From Immersiella caudata (Eukaryota > Ascomycota > Sordariomycetes > Sordariales > Lasiosphaeriaceae), in the NCBI GenBank assembly GCA_030512335.1, contig JAULSU010000003.1, positions 868,001-932,000 of the forward strand: a stretch of 64,000 nt of DNA, given 5' to 3'. The stretch's first letter is position 1; each line of letters opens with the position of its first letter. Below the pieces are notes generated by a model. It did no database searches. It saw only the letters and a program-made list of their open reading frames with translations, and was not told the DNA's origin. Positions 54,279 through 64,000 of this stretch are shown piece after piece. The position numbers and the translations under genes were made by a program.

Positions 54279-54388
54279 GGATCTGACATTTTACCTTTGG
54301 CAGAATTCTTCGCAGCCGAGATCCGTAGAGAATAACCAGGCTTCTTCACCACTTTCATGCCCCATTAAGCCCATACGGCCTTAGGCAA

Positions 54389-54474
54389 GGATCTCTTGAA
54401 TTTAACTATGTCCTTTTGTTCAAAATGACATGGATCTCTTGAATTTAACTATGTCCCTTTGTTCAAAATGACAT
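54389..54474 (+). repeat. 43-base tandem duplication
   Basis: Units 54389-54431 and 54432-54474 are head to tail and differ at one base (T/C). The last part of the unit (TCAAAATGACATGGAA) recurs about 475 bases further on, at 54950-54965. Confidence 0.9.
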
Positions 54475-55176
54475 GGAAATGGCGTTTCAGGGGCTCCTAG
54501 ACCCCGCTGAGTCTGATGGGGCGCTCAGCAGCTCGCACTCGACCCAACCCGCATGGAAACTTTTGGACGAAGTCCTTGCTCTCAGCGAGCCGAGCCGGCA
54601 AACAGATGAGTTGCTCATATTTTACAGGGTCACTGGCAATCCACCAGGGGCAGAAGGGATAGCCGTGAGGGAATGCGCTTGGGCCTCAAGGGAGAGAACT
54701 TTTCTACTGCGGCTTGCAAGGTCTGCCTTGTACTGGGCGAGCTCGTGACAGCGCATTGCAGCCTGTAAGGTACAACATGTCGGTGTCTTTTGAACAAACT
54801 CGAAAATACTGAATTGCCTTGCCGCTTGTCTCCCCTCGGTTCTTGTTGCAGCGGGAGTAGCTGCCGTGTTTGTCACGCAATTTGTCTTACGGCACCGCGC
54901 CCAATATTGCTGCTGGAACAGCCAGTTGAGGGCTTACCTGGCTGCATCGGTCAAAATGACATGGAAAAAAAATGCTCAATTTCATGCTGGCAATCGCGTA
55001 CAGAAGTATTCATGGGTTCAGGCTGGAGGATCGTGGTCAGGTCCATGGAAGGGATCATCTCGGCGATGGAGCTCCCTGTGGCCGATGAATGCTGCAGCAC
55101 ACATCACATCGCTTGGCATACACATCACACCAATGGCTAGCACCGGTGTAGAGGCAGCCACGGAGGTGACTGTCGT

Positions 55177-55227
55177 TTCCCTTCCCCGAGGCCTTCCCTT
55201 CCCCGAGGCCTTCCCTTCCCCGAGGCC
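55177..55227 (+). repeat. Three perfect 17-base tandem repeats
   Basis: The unit TTCCCTTCCCCGAGGCC occurs three times without change (55177-55193, 55194-55210 and 55211-55227). No gene is associated. Confidence 0.9.
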
Positions 55228-56123
55228 TACCAGGATAGGAATGCAACTTTCAGCCCGAGGGGGCTGCTCGTCTCTCAAATGCCGTTCGTTAGACTTCCCA
55301 CCCTCATCCACGTCTAATTCCGAAAGGCAGCATGTTTAGCTTTTGCCAAGGTGCTGAAACTGCGCACCAGTTGGCCATCAACTCAGCAGAGTCGGCGGAG
55401 CGATGACCATTCAACGTGGCGCTGGTGATGCAAGGCAGATAAGTGAGGGGTTTTCCTTCCCCCCCTCCACCCCCCGAGCGCCCGAACAGCTCAACCCAGC
55501 TGGTCCGAGATGGGATGTCTCCCGGTCCATGAGGTATCCTGGGATACTTTGGGGTTTTGAAGTAGCATGTCGGCACTAGGTTCCCGATTTATCTAGGCTT
55601 TCGAGAGGACAACTGCGTCGCGGCCGAGGTACTAAGGAACGCCCAAGGCTCCTTGCAGAAATCTAATAATGTGAACACCGAGTTGCTTTGGGAGATGCAG
55701 GCGCTGATAGGGTCAAATTTGAGACACACCACCAGCTTGCCAAGCTCCAAAGGAAACGCGAAAGGCTGATTTGCCCACGGTAAGTTTCGCTTCTGCCCGT
55801 AAGCTCAGCCACCTCGGCGAATACAAGGAAAAGATTGTTTGCCTGTGCGCTGAGAGCGAAGGTGCATGCCTGAGATGTGACACGGTGGGGTAGAGCTCCC
55901 AGCTTCGGTCTCTGGAAGTCACCTGGTGATAATGTGCAAATTTTGTGGACCTGCGCGAGGTAACACAACATAACTGAACCAACTGCTGCTGATGGAAATG
56001 GGAACTGGCATGGCTATAGATCGGCGTGGTGAGGAGAGTAGGAGCCGGTACGCTGTTGACATCTTTAAGTTGCAAAATGTTGAAGATCATTGATACTCAC
56101 CATCCTCCATCCCATCAGGCTCA

Positions 56124-56146
56124 GGGGGGGGGGGGGGGGGGGGGGG
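56124..56146 (+). repeat. Homopolymer run of 23 G
   Basis: It lies about 500 bases upstream of the NLR start codon. A second run of 17 G (57263-57279) lies in intron 3 of the same gene. Both can form G-quadruplexes and are prone to slippage and to sequencing error. Confidence 0.85.
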
Positions 56147-56649
56147 AGCCTTCTGTTCTGCCTCGTCAGGTAGGTGGCAGGCGGATAGTCGATTCCCAAC
56201 CGGCGAGTGAGATAATTTGAATTCTTGATGTTTTGACGGGCACTTCGCCAGTCATCCACATAGTGCCTTTGAGGCCCTGAGTGCCAACCATAGAGGGCAT
56301 TAGATCCTCTTGTGGCACCATCTTTCCGCTGCTCAGCTGACCTTCCTCCATTTAAATGGCTCGGCACCAGCACCGCCAGCACACCATCCCAGATTAGCAT
56401 GTTTGCCGGCAGGCCAGTTACCCGTGCCCTTGACTCAAACCCCTCAAAGCCACTCGCGCTAACATCGCCGAGGGTGGAAGAGTTGCCATGCATAAACACC
56501 GTGGCAACCCCCCAATTCCCCGACCCAACTCAAGCGCCACTTATCCCCGCGTATCACCAAGTCGGCATGCACTGCACTTTGTGTTAGAATTCCGACATAT
56601 TCTTTCCTTAGTTGACTTCTCCTTTTATATAGCGGCGTAAATCGTGACG

Positions 56650-59600
56650 ATGTCCTACCTCAGAGCACAAGTTGGCGACCCATCTCCGCCTGTGAGGGCA
56701 ACTACTAGTACTGGGGGAGATTCGATAGCTGGTAGTAATGGTTCCGGGATCCGCATCCTACACCATGGGACAAATGGAGTTGCAAATGTGGAGTATGTCT
56801 TCTTATGAACCATAACCTAGACGGTCGTGGGTCGAGCTGATTGAGATGTAGTATTGTTGCTGTCCACGGACTGAATGGCGACAGAATGAAAACTTGGACG
56901 CATCCTGACAATGAAATAATGTGGCTCCGAGACCTGCTTCCAACGGACGTTCCGGACTCTAGGATCATGACATTCGGTTACGACGTCAAAATCCGCAGGA
57001 CTAAGATCACAGCAGACCTCATGGACCACGCCAAGTGCTTGCTGTTAGAGCTGGCCATCTTGAGAGAGAATTTGGCCCCAAATGTCCGTCCCTGCCTCTC
57101 AGTGAGCTGATGGCTTGCAGCTGAGTTTCTAACACGTGCGAACACCAATTAGGCGGCTACAAGACCCATAATCTTTGTGTGCCATAGTCTTGGCGGTCTA
57201 CTTGTCAAGGAAGTAAGCCCGATATGCCCTTTCCCTTAGGTACTACTGCAAGAGGGGGAAAAGGGGGGGGGGGGGGGGGCATTTGACTAATAGCCAATGC
57301 AGGCTCTGTGCACCGCTTCAGGCCACGACGCGCGAGGATTCGGGTTCAACAAGATTTACGACTCCACCTGGGGTATTGTGAGCAACCGCGTCTTTGGTAC
57401 AACGTTTTGGGTGTGGCTGGATCGAACTAATGTATGAGGTTCAGTTGTTCTTCGGAACGCCTCACAGAGGCTCAAGACTTGGGAACTTGGCAAACATGGC
57501 CTCTTCTTTTCAACCAATCAACAGATTGGCAGGCTTCAGCTGGGATATGGCAGGCTTCCTGAGGAACGACGCACCAGCGCTGAGGGAGCTGGATAGAAAG
57601 TTCCGGTCCATAGCGTCTCGCTTCGTCGTCAAGTCATTTTACGAGTTGGGCCGATATGGGGGAATGACTAAGGTAGGTCGAGGCTGAGAGCGGGCAGCCT
57701 TCAAAATTTGTATTCATTATGCTAATCATCTGGATTTAGATTGTGGAGACATCTTCGGCAACCTTGGGCCTCACTTCTGGCTCTGGGTTGGGTCAAGAAC
57801 AAGCAATCCCAGTTCCGCTTGACCATCAAGCGATGTGCAGGTTCAGTGATGGTAGTGATACTTTTTATGTCGCTGCCGTCCGTGCTATCAAAGACATTCG
57901 GAGGGAACATGACCCCGCACCCCTCAGCCAACGAGAGACCGATTTGCCAGCGGCTGAAGAAAGGTGCCCGGCTACCCGGGTGAGAGAAACCGAGATCTCA
58001 ATTGCGACTATGAGTTGCGAAGGTTTGTCCCCTAGCTGCGCCTAAATTTACCTCGGCATACCTGGCCATATTCACTAACGGAGCTGCGTTGTGTCCCAGA
58101 ACTTCGCGCGATCCTGAAGAGGGAATCATCCCTGACGCGTCCTGCCTGCGATATCGATGATATCGAGGAGGCGAGCAATGGCACGTGCCAATGGATTCTA
58201 CAAGCTCCCGAGTACCTCAAGTGGCTAGAAGGGCCGCCCATGTCGACGTTGCTTGTAACAGGCAAGATGGGGTGCGGCAAGAGCGTCACGACCAAAAGCC
58301 TCGTGCGCAAGCACCTTGCTAGCGTGGCTGAGAAGCGAGAATGTGAAGACAATATAGCCGTTGTCTACTACGTCTGCAGCCGCGTCACCAGGCTCGACGA
58401 GTCAGCCACTTCCATGCTCAAGTCTATCATTTTTCAGCTCTTGAAGACTATTACTGGACAGGTTAGTCTTGGGCGTAGCATTCGCTCTTCCGAGGACGTC
58501 CTTACGATGCCACCAGACTCGTTATGGGTAATACTGAAGTCGCTTCTCGAGATCGCAATAGAGGACGCGATATTTTGCTTCGTTGACGCCATTGACGAGT
58601 GCGAAGAAGAATCGGTCGAGACATTCTTGAAGGGGCTTCGAACTGTCAGCGAGGCTGGTGCCGCTGCCGCCAGTAGGACCAGATTCCGGCTCTTCATCTC
58701 TCGGCGATCAAACACAGCTGAAGTACCTGGATTTCAAAACATCGATGGCCTATTCCACCTCCAAATCACCGAGGATACAGTTCGCCGAGATATGTGGAAA
58801 ATGGTTCGCCAGGATCATGACGTCAAGCAAATCATTCGCCGTCTCTCACAGCCGCCCGAGAAGGAGGAGGAGCTGAGCCAAGCTCTGGTCGAAAACTCGG
58901 AGGGCATGTTCCAGTGGGTCAAGTTTGCCATCCGTCACACCCGGACCCATCTGCGAGGGCGCACCTACAACGAGATGCTCAAGAGCGTCAAGGATCTCCC
59001 TCGTGGACTTGAAGGCCTGTACAAGGGTATTCTCGACGAAATGTGGCCCCGCATGTCTCCTGAGGAAGCCAACCTCGCCAGGAAGATCATGGCCTGGGTT
59101 CTCCTAGCTCGCCAGCCACTCGACCTAGAGCAGATGATCATGGCTGTTTCTCTGACCGACAAGAACGATAAGCTCCCCTCTCCAGCAGACCAAAGGACGG
59201 GCTTGGCAGATTTTGTTGCGACCAATCTGACGCCCCTGATAGAGCTAGTTGCACGGCCAGTCAAGCTGCAACCCGAGCACGCATCACAGCAACTGACGGA
59301 CACCACCACTACCACCACAACTCCCAATCCCATAATACGGCCTATTCACGAGTCCGTCCGGCAATTTCTCTGGCAGGCCTTTATCGAGCCCCGAGGCGCC
59401 GATGGGGAACAACAGCCGTTCTACATTGGACTAAGCGCCGGTCACGAGATCATCACGCGGGCCTGCCTCGCATATGTGCGGTGCTGCGAGTTCCAGGTCG
59501 GGACGACTGGCTTCCTCGGTCATACCGTGGCTGATGAGAAGGGAATGTATCCGTGGGATTCCGAGACAGCGGCTGAAATCGACAGCTTCTCAGCCAAGTA

Positions 59601-62600
59601 CACCTTGATCAAGTACTGTGCCGACGACTGGAACATCTGGCATCATCTTCGCTTCTGTCAGGTACGGCAAGAGCCCGACACGTTCGACCTCGCCGTGGAG
59701 GTTATCGCTTGCTCCTTGAAGGCTTTCAACTTGCTCTGGCAGATTCGTCAGTACATGGCCCGCTATGGTGAGCAAAAGCCTCGCGATATTTTCCCCGAAC
59801 AAAGCCTAGCCCATATATTCGCTTCGGTTGTGTCTCTGGAGATGCTGGAGAGGGCAGTTTCCCAAATTCCGGATCTCGACCTTTGCGGCCAAGACCGCTC
59901 GGGGAGCACGACCATGGTCATGGCTTTGGGTACTGGAGCCAGCAATGTGAGCGGCACGGAACGGGAAAAAATCGCGATGTTTTTTCTGGGAAGGGGGGTA
60001 GATGTTTCCGCTCCTGATCACTGCGGCAGAACACTGGCGTTCTGGGTTGCTGGCTTGGGTTATACAGAGGTGCTCCGAAAAATTATTGACCGCTTCTCCC
60101 TCGATCATCGCGACGAGATAGACGGCGACACGATACTCCACAGGGCAATGTGCTACAACTCATTGGACACAGCTCGCTTCCTGTTGGATGAAGGGGCGGA
60201 CTGCAATGCAAAGAATCGCCACGGCAAAACCCCCATCTGGGAGGCGTGCCGAAATGGACACCTTGAGATGGTACGGCTTGCACTGGAGCACGGAGCAGAC
60301 CTTGCCGTGACTACCAGCGACGGTTTGGAACTCATGCATGAAGTGATATTTGAAACCTGGAGCAGCGGGGATACGGTCATGCTGGAAACGTTGCTGCGCC
60401 ACGGCGCGCCGAGAGGAGCAGTTGGCGAGCCGCCCCACGTGTTCTCGCCACTCCACTTTGCGGCAGAAATTGGCTCGCCCGTAGCTCTACATCTTCTTCG
60501 GGAGGCCGGTGCAATTCTGGATGCAACGACCGACGACTATGAGCCGCAAGGCCTCACACCCCTCCATATTGCTGCTCAGAGCGGCCAGTCCGATGCCGCC
60601 CGGGTTCTAAGTGAGCTCGGGGCGGATTTAAATTTTAAAGCAGCCAATGGCGAAACACCGCTGCTTAAAGCCTATCTCCACGGTAATCATGACGTCGCTC
60701 TTACCCTTCTCGAGCTCGGCTCCAACCCGCAGGACAGCGAAGACCAGCCCACAGCACCATATCATTTCCCGATCATAATCGTCGAGATGATCCTCCGGGG
60801 AAAATTCGCCGAGGCAAAAAACGCCCTGGCAGAGAAGAGTGGGTTAGACACATCAGAGTCCGACACGGAGAGAAGTGATACTCTGCCCGCACGAATTGCG
60901 CACGCTATCTTCCAAGAGAATAACGAGAATCTGGCAACCATGCTCCAGCAACCATTAGAGGCAATCGACCAGAGAACTGTGAAACTTCAAAATTTCACGG
61001 CACTTCACTTGGCATCAGCCATGGGGAATACAGTAGCAGTGAGATTGCTCCTTGAAGCAGGGGCAATCCCCGACACAAGGGGCCCCCTGGAGGTGACGCC
61101 GTTGCATCTGGCATGTTTGAATGGAAGCAGTGAGACGACAGAGATAGCACGCCTGCTCTTACAAAAGGGCGCGGATGTCGATGCTATCACTTACCCGATT
61201 GTTTTCACGCCTCTCCAGCTCGCTGCTAACAACGTTCGGGACTCGGAAGCCCTGACTGAGTTGTTGCTAGAGTCTGGAGCGCGTGCGGAGACGCCCGAGG
61301 CGTTGAACGGCCTAGTAATGACTCCCTTGCACCTCGCAACCCGCATGAACAACGTTGGGGTCTGTAAGGCCCTTATTCGCCACCATGCCGATGCACGGCG
61401 CCAGGACTACCGCGGGAACTCGTCTCTAGTCTTCGCAATCCGAAATGCCCAAGGAGCCGGATGCGGTCTACTCGAGCACCTAGTCACTGGGATCCAATTC
61501 ATTGACTGGACAAGAGAGTCGGACGTGGCCACCGTCATCGCTGCATCGGTGTTACCATCCCCAGGACCACTCAAAGCCTTGCTGCAGCACGCGGCAACCA
61601 AGCCGAAGCAGCTCTATGTGGCAGCACTTAGCGCCGCCATTCGGGTGGGGAGGATGGATAATTTTGACTCTCTATTAGATGACTTCCATGGTTGCTTTAA
61701 TATGGAGGATTTCGATGTTGTTGCACGGTTGGGGCTGGGCATCGTCGGGGTCGTGCCCAGGGACGGCGGCGGATTCACCGTATTGCAAGAGGAAGGATTT
61801 GAAGAAGCAGGCATCGACTCATTCAGGTGGGCCCGGCTGATGGCCAGACAGAACCCAGCGGAAGTGGGTCTTTTAGGGTTCGGATGGCCGACTCTCACTC
61901 TTTACGCGATGATTTGGACCGGGAATTTTGAATCGGCGGTCGCACTGCTTGAACGAGGGGTGACCAGCATAGGCGGCACCCGAGCTGCAGTCTTGCTAGC
62001 CCGGGGGATGATGGAGGGGGAGGGGGGTGACTCAGATCTCGACAGAGGGAGAACGGCTCTTGGGTTTTCTCGATCACGGCCTTGTCGACGTTGAGGGCAC
62101 CGTCGAGGACGACGGCATGACGCTGGCGCAGTATTGTTGTGCACGCGGAACTCCAGACATGGCCAGGCAACTGAAGGGCAAAGGAGCAGATTTCCAGAGA
62201 CTTGACGAAAAAGGCTGCAGTTGCCTCCATATAGCTGCTACCAGGAGGAACGGTGGCGAGAGCATTGTACGGTTGCTTCTAAGCGAAGAATTCCTCGTCA
62301 GCCCGTTCCGCAAAAGCACGCTCGGCATCACAGCCCTGGAAATCGCGATCTTTACCGGGAACGTGGACGTGGCCAAAGCTCTAGCGTCAGAAACGCCCCT
62401 GATGAGAAATCTCTCTCTTGACAAGGATGGGAGCCAGCGCGCGCTGATGGCGGCGGCAAATCTTGCGGAGGACACCATGTTGCTGTGGCTGCTTGAGCAC
62501 ATTCTCCCCTCCAGCGTCAATGACACGACCTCGGCTGGGATGACCGTGATGCATGCCGCGGCCGAAAAACATGGGCAGCTCACAATACAGCGGCTCCTAG

Positions 62601-64000
62601 GCTTCGGGGCAGACCCCAACATCAGGAACAAGCTCGATCGTTCGGTTATGGATGTGGCCATTATTGCGGGCAATATCTCCGCGTGCAGGGCAATCCTGGC
62701 GTCCGACCAATGGCAGTGCAAAGACGCCAATTCGAGAGGCCAAACATGTCTTCATGTTGCAGCCTCGCACGCACAGTCCGAGATTATCAACCTGTTCTAC
62801 GAGGATGGGAGGTTGCAGGCGAGTCGCGATCGAAGCGGCTGGTCGCCGCTGGACTTGGCCCTGGCATATGGCCACCAGGAAAGAATTGATGACAAACTGA
62901 GAGTCTACTTGGCCGCTGACGAGTCGGGAGACTATGAGCGTCCCTCCGCGTGGGACACAGGGAGCGAATGGTCATCGGCGCACGGTGTCGAGGCGGATGG
63001 GGAAGCCGTGTCGCTCTCCGGTCAACTGCGTCTTTCAGGTGTGCCAAGCCCGGATCCCTGCCCTTCTTCTCTTACTTATACACCCTTTCTTTTTTTTTTT
63101 TTATTTCTTCGGCGTCCCTTTGGCTCAAGGCTGACCTGAACTAACCGTTTAGCGGATGTGCCCCTGCTCTGCGCTGGTGAGCATGGTCGTGAGCAAAGAT
63201 GCGAAAAACTTACTCGCCCACCATATTCCGCATTCGCAAACCACCCAATACCCCCGAGCCCGGATACAGAGTACTACTTCGAGGTAGAGATACTAGAGGA
63301 TGGGGGCTCAATGTGAGTTTCTTTTTTTTTTTTTTTTTTTTCCCCTCCGAGAAGCACCGCATCTATGGCCGAATCGGACCCGCTGTTGAAGTCCCATGGA
63401 CGTTACTAGACTAAAACACTAACGCTCGAGGGCAGGCACATCGGCATCGGTCTTCAGACTCAACAAGATGTTTGGAACTATCGTTCCATGCCAGGCTGGG
63501 GACGCGGGTGGGGATATCACGGTGATGATGGAAAGGCCTTTACATCTGGCGCCCGAGGAGTAGAATATGGCCCCATGTACTCGAATGGGGATAGAATTGG
63601 TTGTGGTATTGTTATGAGCACGGGAACGATATACTATACCAAGAATGGAGGGTACATGGGTGAGTTAGCCATCAGCTTGCCACGTCGGGCCAAGCCGGTC
63701 TAACCTTTCCTGAACCTATAGGCATCGCCCATCACGGTGTTCGCGGGCCCTTATACCCTATGATTGGTCTGGCATATCCCGGCGCCCACATTCGTGCCTC
63801 GTTCGGCCTGACACCCCCACCGAGGGAGCTGCGCATCGAGCCTGAGAAGCCCTCACCCCAATTGACGTTACCGGTGCCTCATGGGGAGGGCGAGCCAAGC
63901 CTCGGCTCACAGCACACCCCCGTGGTCTGTAACAGTGATACGGAAGGCCCTGAGCGAGCCGAGAACATCGCTGCGCAGAACTCGGAGCCGCAGGAGAAGC
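56650..64000 (+). CDS. Giant NLR: hydrolase - NACHT - ankyrin - SPRY, with one frameshift; runs off the right edge
   Basis: Exons: 56650-56792, 56852-57083, 57153-57212, 57303-57377, 57445-57672, 57740-58022, 58100-63038, 63153-63312, 63436-63659 and 63722 to the edge. All introns are GT-AG and in phase; more than 2,200 residues are visible. An alpha/beta-hydrolase domain (about 48-270) has IVAVHGLNGDRMKTW, VCHSLGGLLVKE and LFFGTPHRGSRLG. The NACHT NTPase follows (about 390-700), with Walker A TGKMGCGKSVTT (394-405) and Walker B AIFCFVDAIDECEE (about 497-510). About 930-1950 is a long ankyrin array (for example TPLHIAAQSGQSDAARVL). A SPRY domain spans about 2020-2150 (EYYFEVEILEDGG, WGYHGDDGKAFTSG, IYYTKNGGYMGIAHHG), then a disordered tail. 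At a G6 run (62022-62027) the frame shifts by one; ankyrin coding continues in the next frame. NLRs of this build sense non-self and trigger cell death. The frameshift is either real inactivation or an indel error. Confidence 0.88.
57263..57279 (+). repeat. Homopolymer run of 17 G inside NLR intron 3
   Basis: The run sits in the 90-base intron 57213-57302, between the donor and the branch region. It is the second long G run at this gene. Confidence 0.85.

Larger units (their letters stand above)
53872..56649. other. Repeat-containing stretch without a supported gene
   Basis: No open frame here has a domain or consistent splice pattern. It holds the 43-base tandem duplication at 54389-54474, a partial third copy of its end at 54950-54965, the 17-base triple repeat at 55177-55227, the telomere-like motif at 54267-54278 and a G23 run at 56124-56146. 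The right end is the promoter and leader of the NLR gene. Confidence 0.5.

Noticed and set aside
54622..54876. 84-codon minus-strand open frame beside the tandem repeats
   Set aside because: The frame has no known motif, no spliceable partner and no in-frame relation to neighbours.

Overview
The window is nuclear DNA of a filamentous ascomycete (Pezizomycotina, most like a Sordariomycete). Most genes carry several short introns of about 50-140 bases with GT-AG ends and CTAAC/CTGAC branch sites. The gene content is typical of such fungi: HET-domain genes, a NACHT/ankyrin NLR, small secreted cysteine-rich proteins, an scon-2/MET30-type F-box WD40 regulator and a GPI12-type deacetylase. Gene models below were spliced by eye; exon joins are given wherever both splice sites and the reading phase agree.

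Layout. 1-9.2 kb is accessory: the 5' end of a gene running off the left edge, a membrane-anchored protein, a caspase-like (clan CD) protein, a palindrome-rich repeat, a decayed second copy of the left-edge locus, and a mucin-like secreted protein. 10.7-16.3 kb holds an intact HET gene, a small secreted protein gene and a broken HET gene, followed by a tRNA-Gly(GCC) and a damaged tRNA-like sequence. 17.5-22.6 kb is core secretory-pathway glycobiology: a nucleotide-sugar transporter, a GPI12/PIG-L deacetylase and a GT32 mannosyltransferase. 23.3-30.7 kb is the least familiar part: a same-strand series of genes for tandem CxxC zinc ribbons, all interrupted by stops or frameshifts, interleaved on the other strand with a secreted metalloprotease-like gene and two small secreted cysteine-rich protein genes. 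31.3-46.5 kb is mostly core: F-box protein, acyltransferase-3 membrane protein, SFC1-type mitochondrial carrier and the SCON-2/MET30 regulator. 48.4-64 kb is accessory again: a broken RING-finger gene, a fungal multi-pass membrane protein, a relic of a HET-E-like gene, and a very large NLR gene (hydrolase - NACHT - ankyrin - SPRY) running off the right edge.

How the genes fit together. The core genes do not form one pathway, although GPI12, GT32 and the transporter all serve glycan or glycolipid assembly in the ER/Golgi. The accessory parts share a theme of self/non-self recognition (HET, NLR, caspase-like protein) and secretion. Pseudogenes are frequent there. Several lesions are the sort made by C-to-T/G-to-A change (new TAG, TGA and TAA codons, Cys-to-Tyr), which fits RIP-like or ordinary decay, but I could not measure this.
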